From Ectocarpus siliculosus (lineage: Eukaryota > Sar > Phaeophyceae > Ectocarpales > Ectocarpaceae), in NCBI GenBank assembly GCA_000310025.1, contig FN649741.1, positions 8,018,392 to 8,064,047 on the forward strand: a stretch of DNA of 45,656 nucleotides, in the 5' to 3' direction. The translations under genes and the position numbers were made by a program. Positions 20,279 to 31,556 of the stretch are shown piece after piece. The notes under the pieces are model-generated. The model was not told the DNA's origin. It was given only the letters and a program-made list of their open reading frames with translations, and ran no database searches. How positions within the stretch are numbered: position 1 is the first letter of the stretch; each line of letters starts with the position of its first letter.

Positions 20279-23200
20279 TTAAAACATGTCGTTGAGGTAT
20301 GCTTCAAGATCATCATCCTGGACATAAACGTCTGCCGCCGGGGTCTCCGGCACAACGAGGCTGTCCTTCTCGACGTAGTAGGGGGCGAGGAAGCGCATGA
20401 TCTCCGGCTTGTGGAAGTCGGAGCTGGGGATGGTAAGGATCGTCGCCGTGCAGCGTCGCGGTCCAGTCATGAACTGGAACAAGTTGTACCATAGGCTGGG
20501 CCGGGCCGTCGTGGGGAAGAGGGGGGGTGCGCACCGATTCGGATCAGTTGTTTGTCGCTCCACATGTGTGCTACACATGGTCATCAACAGCCATCATGAA
20601 GAGTAAAAGTTTTTTCTAATAGACCGCCATCCAAAACACGTGTGGTACGGATAGAAAATATTCTTGTCGCAACCGTAACGGAGGTTAACTCTAATCTATA
20701 TTTTCTGTGGGAGACGCTAACGTACCCTAATACTACTGTAACTCCGGGAATGCAGGTAATTGGGATCATCGATTACCTCTCTTGGAAGGCCCGGGCGTTG
20801 CCGGAACCAAAGCCGCCGGCAGATAGCTTGATCCAGGCTCTCGACTTCCGAGTGACCTTGCAGACAATTGTCTCGTGGGTGCCGATCTCGTTGACCGGAA
20901 GGGCCGCGATATCGGTAGCTGCGTGCAGCAATGCGGGAGTGACAACCTGATGTGCAATTGAGGGTCATCAAGAGGATGAGGGGGAAGACAAAAGAAGGGT
21001 GTCATCAAGAGGACGAGGGGAAAGACGAAACCAGAGCCCACAAAAAAAATGCCATGGGAAGTCCTTCAACTTGCTACCGCTCGCCCGCGCTACCGGAGGC
21101 ATACAATGTGGGCTCTAGTCCTGGAATACGATGACCTGTTCGGGTTGCAGGCACATGCTGGCAGCCTGCGTCGCGTTAACAAATAAACGGGCGCTAGGTC
21201 TACAGACAAGTAGGCGTGCACGCAACAATTTCGTCACCTGTCCAAGGAAGTCTTCCTTCAGTCTCTCCGGTCCCAAGAGGTACCCCAAGGTGATGGCCTT
21301 ACGGGTGGAAGCTTGGTGCGCCTTGGTAAAGCGCCACATGCTGCGGGACATCAGGCCAGTCAGTTCCTGGGAAGGCCGAGTTCACACAAATAGTAGGGAA
21401 AAGGGGTTAGTTGTGTACGGGACGTAGGAGAGCGTTGCGCGCCTACCAGAAGATTTTGGTAGGCTCGTTTTTGAGTCGTTTACCTCCGACTCGGGGTCGA
21501 CGTCCATTATCCGCTCGCGGACGCCACGGAGGAGGTCCGCGCCGGTCATCGGGTTGTTCGTGGATGCTTCCTCTTCCATGAGAGGGATGAGGAATTCGGC
21601 GATGGCGTTGCGGATCTCTGCGTGTAGTTCCGACCTCGCCGAGACGACTGCTTTCACGAATATGGCTGTGGCAGTGGATGCAGAGAGCACGAAACAGCAC
21701 ATGGGTCATTTGAGTCTACCTCACAACGTTCAACAGTGAAGGGAGACGAAGCGCGACAACACGTACATACAGACGAAGGGGCGGAATGGCACGACTACAT
21801 AAAACGCGGGAAATTTCCAGGACATCGCGGACAGACGGAAACGTGGCTCTGTGAGAGGCCGAGAGAGCAAGACCTTTTCTGTAAATAGAGTTAATATTAA
21901 TGTCGGGATTTCGCCGCTGGGTTAGGGTTATATGACAGTGGAGTTGCGCACGTGAAGAACAAATATTGAACGGTCTGCAAACAAACGCCAGAATGCGTTA
22001 CCATGCAGCGACAGAATTGCTGAACCTCAGGGTAGTACACCAACAACTACGGAAACCAGGATCACCGGGGAAGGTGTTCAGGTTTTGCCTCGCTCTCGGC
22101 CACGCGTGAGGACCCAACGCGAGGAAAGGGTTTGTCAGAGCGTTGGTGGGCCCCCCGCCGGAAAATTGCATCCTGGCGGGGCCGACGAACCCATAGGCGT
22201 AAACACTCATGACGTTCGCAGCGACCCCGCGGGCAGTCTTCTCGCCGGGGCCCACTGTCTTCTTGGAGGACTCGCCGCCGAGCATGTTGGCCTGTGTTCG
22301 AGCAAAGACAGCAAGCGAATGTCTCCTGATGTAGTAAGGCGACGCGCACACTACATAGTACATGGGCGAGAAAACACAGGAACATGGACGATAGCAAATG
22401 CGGTCATCGCGTACAGGCAGGAAGTGTTTGCGCGTGAAGTTTGGGTGGCAAGGTTTCGTAAAATAACATATGGACTGGTGCGAGTAACGCGGACGCCTCC
22501 CGTGGGCACAGGGCAACCAGCCCCAGAAGCCGTACACACCTATTAATCAGCGAAGAGGAACATCAAATGCGAGATAAAATGGCGAAATGACAAATCGGGG
22601 GTTGAAATCGGCAAAAAAAAAACGAAGAGAAAACAGGAAGAACCTCACTCAGAAATAAAGACGCAGAGCCCATGCCTCCTGCTCTCAACCCGATGCCAAG
22701 GCTACGCAACGATAAAACAGTTACCTCATCCTAGACAACTGCAACTAGGCTCGCGGCCGAAGTCCAAGCATTCCCCACAGATACACAAACAAAAAAACCA
22801 ATGGGTGGTGATTCTAAGATCAGTCCACCAGCGCGTGCATGCTCCACTTCCACTCGAACAAGAAAAAAAACCAAGAAAAAGACGATACGTTTTACTACCC
22901 TTCTTCTCATGATAAAAGAAACCACTCACCACGTCGGGGCTGATGAGCTGCAGCAAAAGGCCCAACAGCGCGGCCTTCGCCGCCTTGGGCACCAGCGCAG
23001 TGTCAAGCGCGTCGAAGAGGTTTTGTCCGGACATCTCCATGTTGATGGTTGATACCCCGCCAATGCCCGTCTCGTGGCACTTCTCCCTGTGGTGGCGCTC
23101 TTGAACAGAGCGCTTACCCAGGGTGCGGAAGGTCGTGGTGCTCGCCCCGGTCGAAGTGGAACCACCGCCCGTGGGACCACCAGACCTGGTACCGCCACTG

Positions 23201-24197
23201 TGTGATGTACCAGAAGCTGAACTCTCGTTGCCGTTGATGCCAGTCGACACACGTCTGGATTTAGCCTGGTGTCTTGCTGCGCTCTGATCCGATGACACAC
23301 CACTGGTTGACTCGCCACCTTCCGAAGAACCAGCGCCAGGCCACCCCAAGGGGGCACCGCCCGAGGCACTGCCAGAGCCGCGGCCGCCGAGTAGACCGGA
23401 TTGACGACCGCCGCCGCCCACGGATGACGCGCGGCCGCGCCAGGCCTGCCGGATGCGCCACCGCCCGAGGCCCTGCTGTGTCCGTGGCCGGCTAGAAGAC
23501 TGGGTTGACCAGTGCGGCCGCCGACGGATGATGGGCGGCCGCGTGCGGACGAGGCTCCGCGGTCAGGGCCACCGGTGGAATTGCGGCGAGCAAAATCGGA
23601 CCGGCGGACACCTCCTCCGCCGATCGCCGAGCGCGGGACGCGAACGTCAAGGGTTGTGCGCATGGGCGCGATGTTGGACGATCGGAGAAGATTCTGGCTC
23701 TCCTCGTCGTCACTGCCGATCTCGTCCGGGTCCAGGGTGTACGAGGAGTCAGAGTGTTCGGGCTCCTCCTCGTCGGGCTCCTCCTCGTCGGGTTCCTCTT
23801 CTTCGGGCTCCTCCTTTTCGGGCTCCGGCTGGGGTGGTTCTTCATACGTGGCCTGTCATGACCGGATGCGAGCGATAAGGATAGGGCGCATGTAGGTTTG
23901 GATATTCGAAAGCCTTTGTACGGAGAAGGATACGGGAAACTTGACAGGTCCGGGTCTACTTTTCTTCGCTGCGTTCTAATTTTCCACTTAAAAAAACATG
24001 GGTTAGGGTAGTCAAGAGTCGGGAGAGGCGGTGGTTTCCTGATAGGTCGAGGTCGGTGTTTGGCTGCATTTAGTTGTATACGGTTGTCGTCGTTTTGGGG
24101 CAAAATATTCGAAGAAGGGTACCGCAGGCACACATATCACTGGCCGGTTCAGCAGTACACAGAGCACACACAAGAGTAGAAGGGGCTTGTGGGGCAT
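20279..24197 (-). CDS. unrecognised multi-exon gene with probable signal peptide and acidic, Gly/Ser-rich N-terminus
   Basis: The exon model (minus strand) is 24197-24123, 23852-22930, 22291-22207, 21665-21484, 21366-21136, 20946-20777 and 20570-20279. Acceptors are AG and donors GT, and all phases agree from 22930 onward (0, 1, 0, 0, 2), strong evidence for a real gene. Exon 1 encodes MPHKPLLLLCVLCVLLNRPV..., a signal-peptide-like segment. Exon 2 begins with a Glu/Asp/Pro repeat (EEPEEEEPDEEEP), then Gly/Ser/Arg-rich low complexity, then a helical region (NLFDALDTALVPKAAKAALL). Later exons are mixed helix and strand (RKAITLGYLLGPERL, RSELHAEIRNAIAEFLIPL), ending DDDLEAYLNDMF-stop. About 650 residues; no domain recognised. 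Exon 2 is 923 bases, not a multiple of three between two phase-0 ends, so a frameshift lies inside it near 23434. Exon 1 is the least certain. Confidence 0.6.
22930..23852 (-). CDS. exon 2 of the unrecognised minus-strand gene, with an internal frameshift
   Basis: The exon starts after CAG at 23853-23855 and ends at GAC GTG|GTGAGT (22930). The upstream part reads in one frame (acidic repeats, then RSSNIAPMRTTLDVRVPRSA and Gly/Arg/Ser-rich sequence); the downstream part reads in another (Gly/Ser-rich, then TINMEMSGQNLFDALDTAL). The switch falls within two diverged copies of a 104-base tandem duplication (23359-23462 and 23463-23566). Each copy gives a matching peptide (GRPSSVGGRTGQ versus GRASSVGGGGRQ) only in its own frame. 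An indel during duplication divergence, a sequencing error in GC-rich DNA or a decaying gene would all fit. Confidence 0.55.
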
Positions 24198-25599
24198 GGA
24201 GGCAACATGTCCGCGCCGTTGGCTGCTGATACCGCCGCTGCCTCCAGATCACGGCGCAGCGGCGCAGCAACAGTGGAAAAATAAGAGCAGCTAGCTGCCT
24301 AAAAGGAGCGGCAACTTTGATGGCGATCGCCAGAACCTATCCATCGCGCAACGCCAACAGAGGGTGGCATGCTGGGGCGGTACGCACGCAGTTCACCAAT
24401 TTTACTAAACTACCGGTTCGCTGCTTGTGTGGTGTGGGTGGTGTGGCTGCCCCTACGCTGAGAGGAAGAGAAGGATACTATTTTGTCGTTCGCTGCGACT
24501 CGACGGACGTCGTACAACAGAACCAAGCATCCCATTACATTTCTGCACACATGACCAAGCGCGGCTATAGTTTGTGGTGGCGACGTAAGGAAGGACTGCA
24601 CACGTGAACGCAAGAAACTTTCTGTTCTCCCGTTGGCAACAATAGACGGCGAAGTCGAACAGCAGGGGTAGGAGGGACCTAGCTACATTAAAGCAGGCGC
24701 GGACGTAATTGCAGCACCGCACCCCTCCCTATGTTTGCTGCTCCAATCAACACTCGTGTGGCTACCTTTGACTGCTGCTGGCCTCCATTGCCAATTGCAA
24801 AGGGATGTAGGCTAGGAAAATGATTGTATGGTCATGCAAGTAACATGTCGCTCAAGGTGCTGACGTCTGTACGCGTGACTTTTAAAAAATAGCACTGGGA
24901 GGAGGGTAATCAACTAAAATTCAGCCGACGGCTGCTTCCCTGCTCTTGGCACATCTGTATAATAAGCCCGCTTGTTGTGTATCCACGTCGCGGTCGTCAA
25001 GATATACAATAGGAGAGAGGAGCCTACCTTGCCTCTTTAGCCACAAGCGCGCTGGTCAAGGAATGGCTGTTGGGTCGAGAGGGGGACGAGGGGAAAGGAA
25101 GGAGAAAAAATTAAATATATGTATGAACTGTCACCCAAACCTTGCACAGGCGCCATCCGCAGTTGATCGACACATGCCCTGCTCAGCTGAAAAAAAGAGA
25201 TTTGTGAAAACCGTTTTTTTTATCGCTTTCAGAACCACCAAAAGAACGTCCAAAAAAATGTAAAAAAACAAATTCTTCGGGAACCCCTTCAACTATTTTT
25301 CACTGCAATCTCGACCGATTTGGTTTTTCTACAACTCGGCAATCGAATCTGCTTGGCCAAAACTGATTCGCAATTCTCCACCCTTGTTCGTCATATGCTA
25401 AAAATTTCAGCCCAATCAGAGCGAGTTAAGAGGGAGGGCATATTTTCAGTCCATCTCCGCTTTCTGGTGTTTTGAAAGTTTTCCCTCGAGACAGCAAACC
25501 CGGTTGAAACCCGTGTAGTAGATACGATTTGTTTCTCCAAACCTCGAGGGGCGGTCGGATACAACAATCAATACGAACACACACACAAAAAAATCAGAC
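24198..25599. other. intergenic stretch
   Basis: This holds the region upstream of the minus-strand gene. Only short ORFs and A/T-runs are seen (for example 25202-25270). No repeat or promoter motif could be assigned with confidence. Confidence 0.45.
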
Positions 25600-25610
25600 C
25601 TTAGCCGGGG

Positions 25611-26137
25611 ATGGTTTATCACCCCCCCCCTCCACCCGACATACTGTTTCTTCCTCCATGTACAAAAAGCCTACGACACCGTATGGCGCAATGGATCGTG
25701 GAAAAAGATGTGGGACAACGGCATCCGGGGGAAAATGTGGAGGATGTTGAAAAAGATGACAGAATGCACAAGAAGTGCGGTGATGTTGGATGGGGAAATT
25801 TCGAAGTACGTGGATATACTCCAAGGAGTCGCACAGGGCTGTACGATGTCACCCACTCTTTTAAGATTTACATCAACGATTTGATAAGGGCGGTTGAAGC
25901 AGTAAGAAAGGGAGTCCAAGTAGGGGGAAAGAGTGTGTCCGGACTGATGTTTGCAGATGATTTTGTGGGGGTATCCGAAACTCCAGAAGGGTTGCAAGAA
26001 CAAATAGATGCGGCGGTAGGATACACCCGAAAATGGAGACTGTCGGCGAACGTAGGAAAATGCGCAGTAGTGGTCTGTAACGAAGACAAGAAAAATCCCG
26101 TAGAATTCACATGTAAATGGGCGGAGGAAGAACTACC
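25611..26137 (+). pseudogene. LINE reverse transcriptase, left fragment
   Basis: Reverse transcriptase motifs A to C are visible. The frame changes near 25858, in a run of T residues between SPTL and KIYINDLIRAV, so the ORF is broken even before the Copia insertion at 26137. There is no upstream endonuclease or ORF1. It cannot encode an active enzyme. Confidence 0.8.
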
Positions 26138-26470
26138 TGTTGGTAAACTCGTGGCTTCTGGGGAAAAGATGTTGTATTGATGAGACCTTGGATCAGGAGA
26201 ACAAGTCAAAAGGTGGAGTGAGCTGGGTGCGCGAGCACCGCGGCATCAGCCATGTCGCTCGACCAACACACAAAACATGGAACTCGGACCAATGTACTAT
26301 CCGACATACCGAGAACACGCTCGGGTCTATGAACCATCCGACATACCGAGAACACCATCCACGAAGAACATTCCTAGAAACATTCCTACCAAACGACAGT
26401 CCCGTTATTTGAACTTCCTGTCAGTGTTCTGCGCTACTCTGTTGACACACAGCAGCAATAATCACGAACA
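26138..26470 (-). repeat. Copia 3' LTR
   Basis: This 333-bp repeat has TG...CA ends (TGTTGG...CGAACA on the plus strand). It differs from the other LTR by an A/G change near 26204 and another near 26363. An internal 20-base motif (ATCCGACATACCGAGAACAC) is present twice about 40 bases apart. Confidence 0.9.
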
Positions 26471-26553
26471 CCCTCCCTTGGGGCTGTTGTCTTCGACCAG
26501 ATCAAATATATATCAGAAAAACAACAAACAAAAAGAAAACACGACTCAGACCT

Positions 26554-29100
26554 CTACTTCTCAGATCTTGAGCCTAGAGCAAAACTACGATGAACTTCAA
26601 AAAGATCTTTCGGCAGAGCCTTCGTCAGGATGTCCGCATGCTGTCCTTCGCTAGAGACATGACTGATTTCCAACACTCCCTCCTCTGTCAAATTCCTAAG
26701 AAAATGGTGCCTCACGTCAATGTGCTTACTGTTACACGAACTAAGTGGATTCTCAGCAAGTGCAATCGCACCCTCGTTATCCTCGCGTACCTGAATCTTA
26801 CCAAGCTTCTCACTAGGCCTCAAGAACTCGAGCATTCCATTGACAAACAGAGCCTCTTTCACACCGTCACCCATCGCAACATACTCTGCTTCAGTTGTTG
26901 AAAGTGTGACACATTTCTGCGTCCTAGAAATCCAAGCAACAAGACAGTCAGCTACAAGAACTAGTGCTCCCGAAACTGATCTACGGTCAGTGGCCTTACT
27001 GGCGAAGTCTGCGTCTACGTACACCAACGTGCCTACGTCTACCATAGTGTCCTGCTTGTACTTCAAAGTTAGATGTGCCGTCTCCAGAAGATAATTCAGA
27101 ATCTTCTGGGCCGCCTTCCAGTGGCTCTTCTTTGGCTCGTGAGAGTGCCTCGCCACCGCCCGCACAGCATTTGAGATGTCGGGCCTTGTCTGGTTGGCGA
27201 TCCACACCAGGCTCCCCACCACCTCTCGGAACGGCACATCTCCTGCCCCCTCATCCTCCATCACGGACCTGTAATCACTAACAGGGGAAGCAGGGATCGA
27301 GCTGGTGCGACAAACATTGAATCTCTCGAGAACACTCCTGATGTAACTCTCTTGAGACATCTCAATCGTACCAGCCTTGCGGTCGCGAACGAATGCGCAA
27401 CCAAGAAAGAACTTGACCTCGCCCAAATTCTTCGTGGGGAGAGAGTCACCTAGCGGATCCACAACCATCTTGGCAAGCCTCTCAATTCCTGCATACAGAA
27501 TGTCATCCACATGAATCGCAATCATACCCAACACCTCGTCTCCCATCATGAAACGAAGAACGCAGGGGTCAGACAGAGACTGTTCGAAACCAATCCTCTT
27601 CAGGTCCGACACAAGTCTCTTGTGAAATGTTCTAGATGCCTGTCTCAGTCCATACAAACTCTTGTCTAAACGGACTACCTTTCCTGTCATCGACTCACAG
27701 CCAGGAGGCAACTTCATGAACACCTCGTGATCCAATTCCGACTGAACAAACGCTTGCTCAATGTCAAAGTGAAGAAATTCCAAATCATACTTGCACGCCA
27801 ATGCTACCAACAAACGAATCGATGCAGCATTTGCAGTAGGCGAGAAAGTCTCAAGATAATCCACACCATACTTCTGCTTGAAGCCCTTCGCTACAAGCCT
27901 AGCCTTGGCCTTCACTATCTTACCTGTTTCATCTGCTTTCCATTTGTAGACCCATCTAGCATCTATCACGTTACAGCCTATCGGAGCCTTTACTGCTAAC
28001 GCAAACGTTCCTGCTCTTAACAAGCCTTCAAATTCTACAGACATGGCTTCGTCCCAAATCGTAGAATACTTTGATTGGCGGGCTTCTTGATAGCTACCCG
28101 GTTCTGACTCTACATCTTGAATTAGTACTTTCGGCAATTCCATTGCATCAGATGCTCTCTGTTCGACTAAGAGTGCCAATATTATATCTGATGCGGAGAT
28201 GGGTCCTAGAGTGGCCATGAGGCCGGGTACGCTCTGCTGATTTACTGCCCGAGTTTGCGCACGGGTTCTGCCTTCTCTGACTTCAACATTCTCATTCATA
28301 GCAGTGTTGTAACTAGCAAGCTCATGCCGCGCACGACGATTGGATGGTACGTGCGTAGCAGGGGGAAATGCCTCCGATTGTACCTCCTGCCCTCCCGGCT
28401 CAACCAACTCTTGATCCAAACCTTCCTGACTCTCCGACTCTACCTCCTGCCCTCCCGGACCCGCCGATTCTGTCTGCCCTGTCTCCGGCCCTCCCTGCCC
28501 CCCCTCATCGGTGAACTCGTCTGCTGGAGAAGACACAGGGGGAGCTGCGCTACTAGGGGAATTAATCGCGGGCGAAGATGGCATAGAGGGGGGTTGACCT
28601 ACACTGCCTGCATCAACACTGCCAACCTCATCGATTGTTCCACCAGAGACATCACGTCGCAAAAGAATGTGGGGAACTCCTCTTCCTAAAAGCGGCCATA
28701 CCTCAGCTTCTACATCGTCGTCACGTTCCTCCCCTCCCTGCTCTGCAACCTCTATCGGCAAGAGAGACGGTTGCAGTGGAGGGAGTTGTGACGGCAACGC
28801 TTCCCATGTTACATTCCTCGTTTCCTGAATAGTTCCAGCCCTCGTAAGTACTCTATGACAGTCACGCGGGTGGTCTCTCGAAGGACCGACATAAAAGCAA
28901 GCCTCACCCTTCGGTAGCAGCTTAGACGGACGCTGCCACCTACAGTACGCCGGTTTCAAAAACGGATACGGTCTAGCATGACTAGCTTCACCATGCCACA
29001 TCTCATACGGTGACTTACTGTCGGGGTTAGCGGAACAAGCTGTGTGGTTGATTGCTTCGCAAGCCCAATGCATCGCCTCAGCCCATAGTCTTATCAGTCT
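26554..29100 (-). CDS. Copia integrase C-terminus, reverse transcriptase and RNase H
   Basis: A long intact minus-strand frame begins within the integrase C-terminal domain (LWAEAMHWACEAINHTAC; SPYEMWHG). A Gly/Pro/Glu/Ser-rich linker follows, then reverse transcriptase: NVIDARWVYKWKADETG, KARLVAKGFKQKYGVDY, FLHFDIEQAFVQSELD, SLYGLRQASRTFHK and the catalytic HVDDIL (YVDD-type). RNase H follows (YVDADFASKATDRRS, TTEAEYVAMGDG, DNEGAIALAENP, KHIDVRHHFLR) and ends ADILTKALPKDLF. All catalytic Asp residues of RT appear present. The open frame extends to 29166, but the first part overlaps integrase in another frame, so functional homology starts at about 29100. Confidence 0.85.
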   Translation of the reverse strand, partial: RLIRLWAEAMHWACEAINHTACSANPDSKSPYEMWHGEASHARPYPFLKPAYCRWQRPSKLLPKGEACFYVGPSRDHPRDCHRVLTRAGTIQETRNVTWEALPSQLPPLQPSLLPIEVAEQGGEERDDDVEAEVWPLLGRGVPHILLRRDVSGGTIDEVGSVDAGSVGQPPSMPSSPAINSPSSAAPPVSSPADEFTDEGGQGGPETGQTESAGPGGQEVESESQEGLDQELVEPGGQEVQSEAFPPATHVPSNRRARHELASYNTAMNENVEVREGRTRAQTRAVNQQSVPGLMATLGPISASDIILALLVEQRASDAMELPKVLIQDVESEPGSYQEARQSKYSTIWDEAMSVEFEGLLRAGTFALAVKAPIGCNVIDARWVYKWKADETGKIVKAKARLVAKGFKQKYGVDYLETFSPTANAASIRLLVALACKYDLEFLHFDIEQAFVQSELDHEVFMKLPPGCESMTGKVVRLDKSLYGLRQASRTFHKRLVSDLKRIGFEQSLSDPCVLRFMMGDEVLGMIAIHVDDILYAGIERLAKMVVDPLGDSLPTKNLGEVKFFLGCAFVRDRKAGTIEMSQESYIRSVLERFNVCRTSSIPASPVSDYRSVMEDEGAGDVPFREVVGSLVWIANQTRPDISNAVRAVARHSHEPKKSHWKAAQKILNYLLETAHLTLKYKQDTMVDVGTLVYVDADFASKATDRRSVSGALVLVADCLVAWISRTQKCVTLSTTEAEYVAMGDGVKEALFVNGMLEFLRPSEKLGKIQVREDNEGAIALAENPLSSCNSKHIDVRHHFLRNLTEEGVLEISHVSSEGQHADILTKALPKDLFEVHRSFALGSRSEK

Positions 29101-29923
29101 TAGGTAATTGCACATGCCCAAACAAAACTTTTGCCTGAATACGAGCAGCCATTGCCGCCGCCTCAATCAATCCCAAACCACGCTCTGCAACACCGTTGTA
29201 TTGGGGACTGTAAGCCGGGGTGAACTCTTGCTTAATCAAGAGCTCGTTGCACACGGACGCAAATTCTCCTCCGAAAAACTCCCCCCCATTGTCAGATCTA
29301 ACAATCTCAACCAATGATGGGATACCATCAGCACGCACACTTGCAAGGAAACTCCGGAAAGCACTCGCAGCGTCTGATTTACTTTTCAGGAAATACATCC
29401 ATGTGCGTCTTGTGAAATCATCCTTCACTATCATGGGGTAATGTTTACCCCCTACGGACGCAACGTCCTTCCGCCCTCCCAGGTCAACAAAAACTCTGCA
29501 CAACTTTTTGTCTGATCTGCATTTTGTTTCATGAGCAATCCCTTTCTTGAATGCCTTCGACATCGAACATCCCGTACAAGCATGCATTTTACCGGTCAAC
29601 TCGATACCTAGTCGCTTTGCAGTTGTACGAAGCAATCCCTCATGCGAATGAGCATAAATGTTTCGAAACTCGTTCACATCCATCTTAGATTCATGCTTGG
29701 GGTTTGAAGGAGTGAGGGCAGTTAACACCGAACCAACAGATTCATCTTCAAGACGATACGCAGTCTTAAATAGCATGCCATCGAAGCTCTGAAAAATAGT
29801 ATGTCCGTCGAAAACAGTCATCACACCATCAGGACCACCAAGCAAGGTAATTCCATGACTCACCACCAATATCTGCGCTGGGAGAAAAGAGGTGATATCC
29901 CAAGTTGGGAGATTGCAATACAT
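29078..29923 (-). CDS. Copia GAG-pre-integrase and integrase core
   Basis: This minus-strand frame includes the HHCC-like zinc-binding region (AHSHEGLLRTTAKRLG followed by CTGC) and the integrase DD35E core: FVDLGG (first Asp), VRSDNGGEF (second Asp) and YSPQYNGVAERGLG (Glu). It stops at about 29078, where the polyprotein continues in another frame starting near 29100, so a short frameshift separates it from reverse transcriptase. Upstream it is open only to about 29923; the protease is not recognisable. Confidence 0.8.
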   Translation of the reverse strand: MYCNLPTWDITSFLPAQILVVSHGITLLGGPDGVMTVFDGHTIFQSFDGMLFKTAYRLEDESVGSVLTALTPSNPKHESKMDVNEFRNIYAHSHEGLLRTTAKRLGIELTGKMHACTGCSMSKAFKKGIAHETKCRSDKKLCRVFVDLGGRKDVASVGGKHYPMIVKDDFTRRTWMYFLKSKSDAASAFRSFLASVRADGIPSLVEIVRSDNGGEFFGGEFASVCNELLIKQEFTPAYSPQYNGVAERGLGLIEAAAMAARIQAKVLFGHVQLPKTDKTMG

Positions 29924-29947
29924 GCTCCAACTCTACAGAAACTCACG

Positions 29948-31134
29948 TCAGCAGTCACAGACACCAACTCCAAGGTTCCAGACAGTGCTCTGGTTCAAGG
30001 GTAGAAAGTGATTTTTCAACACTCGAAATGACTTGCTGGGGGAACCTGCATGCCTAGCCATGGTATTGAGAGAGTTCTTACTCAAACAGTCGAACAAAAT
30101 CCACCTTGATATCTCAGTCTGGCACAGCACACCGATGTATGTTGTATCCTTTCTCTACCCAGGGGGTCAGATCGAATTCAATGCTTGCAATCGAAATCTC
30201 TACATGTAGCACAGAAACAAAAGCCTCATACAGATTATTGTTGTGGGCACTCAGTAGAAACAATTGTGACCACGACGGATACGACACGTCCGTCCCGTCA
30301 AAAACAGAAGCTTTGGGAACTTTGAAAAGGACTCCTACCCAAGTTTTCTCCTGTGTTATTAATGCCGACCCCAGGAATATATGTGTTTCCACTGGCGACA
30401 CATCCCCACCACTCACTCGATGGAGTAGATGGGGGCGGAATGGAAGACTGGCTACCTAAAGCCCCACTAACCATTCCCGGAATGGAAGACTGACTACCTA
30501 AAGTCCCACTAACCATTCCCGAACCGAAAGACTGGCTACTACCCGAAGCCCCACTAACAGTTCCAATCGAACCAAAGCTTGCAGCACCAGCAGAGGGACG
30601 ATTTACAGCAGATGCATGAGGGTTCAAGTCTGAGTCTAGAAGACTACTACTCCCAACTCTCACGCTGGACATGCCAAGGACTTGGGCACTGCTGCCCTTA
30701 CCTCCCGCAGTCCTGCCAGTAGCATTTACAGGATGCCAACCGGCGTCGGTTCCGCCGCTGGCTCTACCACCAGCAGAGGAACGACAAACAACAATTACAC
30801 GAAGGTTCAAGCCTGAGTCTGCAAGACTACTACTCCCAACCCACATGCTGGACATGCCAAAGCCTTGGACACTACTGTCCGTACCTCCCACAGTCCTGCC
30901 AGTGACATCCGATTGATGCACACCAGCATACTCTGTTCCGCCGCTTCCCGGCGCAGCAGCAAATGAAACAGAGGACTCCACCTGATCACCTCGTTGCCCA
31001 ACAAGCGACTTGATTATGCTGGTGAGCTGGGACAACAGTGTCTCAATCGAATCCAGTCTCTCACCACCAATAACATCCTGCGAATAACCCAGAGGTGGGT
31101 CATCCACATGATCCCCAGCAGGCCCACTCATCAC
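29948..31134 (-). pseudogene. Copia gag region, broken into several frames
   Basis: An N-terminal Ser/Gly-rich frame covers 31134-30298. It is followed by a gag-like frame at 30416-30114 (KVPKASVFDGTDVSYPSW, similar to the conserved start of Copia capsid domains) and a third at 30130-29948 (SPSKSFRVLKNHFL, similar to the E-A-W-x-x-L motif). No CCHC zinc knuckle or protease D-S/T-G was seen before the integrase frame, so an internal deletion is likely. The element would need trans-supplied capsid and protease. Confidence 0.65.
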
Positions 31135-31218
31135 GAAGCAAGGTGATCAATCTTCCTCCGTTCAGTCTTGACGTACAGTCCAAGGGGACAAACAGCAGTC
31201 GACTGGTTCGCTATAGCG

Positions 31219-31551
31219 TGTTGGTAAACTCGTGGCTTCTGGGGAAAAGATGTTGTATTGATGAGACCTTGGATCAGGAGAACAGGTCAAAAGGTGGAGT
31301 GAGCTGGGTGCGCGAGCACCGCGGCATCAGCCATGTCGCTCGACCAACACACAAAACATGGAACTCGGACCAATGTACTATCCGACATACCGAGAACACG
31401 CTCGGGTCTATGAACCATCCGACATACCGAGAACACCATCCGCGAAGAACATTCCTAGAAACATTCCTACCAAACGACAGTCCCGTTATTTGAACTTCCT
31501 GTCAGTGTTCTGCGCTACTCTGTTGACACACAGCAGCAATAATCACGAACA
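31219..31551 (-). repeat. Copia 5' LTR
   Basis: This 333-bp copy is 331/333 identical to 26138-26470. As the element reads on the minus strand, this is the promoter-bearing LTR. The sequence just inside it (below 31219) does not start with the usual TGG of a tRNA 3'-end primer site, so the priming mode is unclear. Confidence 0.9.
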
Positions 31552-31556
31552 CTACC

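Larger units (their letters stand above)
26138..31551 (-). mobile_element. Copia-superfamily LTR retrotransposon, full length but defective
   Basis: The element is 5,414 bp, with 333-bp LTRs at 26138-26470 and 31219-31551 and a target duplication CTACC at 26133-26137 and 31552-31556. It is coded on the minus strand. The order gag, integrase, reverse transcriptase, RNase H is the Copia order (integrase before RT). A purine-rich tract (CCAAGGGAGGG on the minus strand) directly precedes the 3' LTR at 26471-26481, as expected for the polypurine tract. The LTRs differ at only two sites, so insertion is recent. Even so gag is in at least three frames, the protease active site was not found, and integrase and RT are in different frames. 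It inserted into the LINE pseudogene. Confidence 0.9.

Noticed and set aside
21998-22206. Read-through of exon 22291-22207 to give a longer C-terminal exon
   Set aside because: A GTGTTT donor at 22206 gives a phase-1 junction that matches the next exon exactly and makes a coherent helix, so the extension is taken as intron.
22726-22929. Extension of the ORF past 22930
   Set aside because: GTGAGT directly after the codon at 22930 is a consensus donor, and the following sequence is Phe/Val-rich with no continuity.
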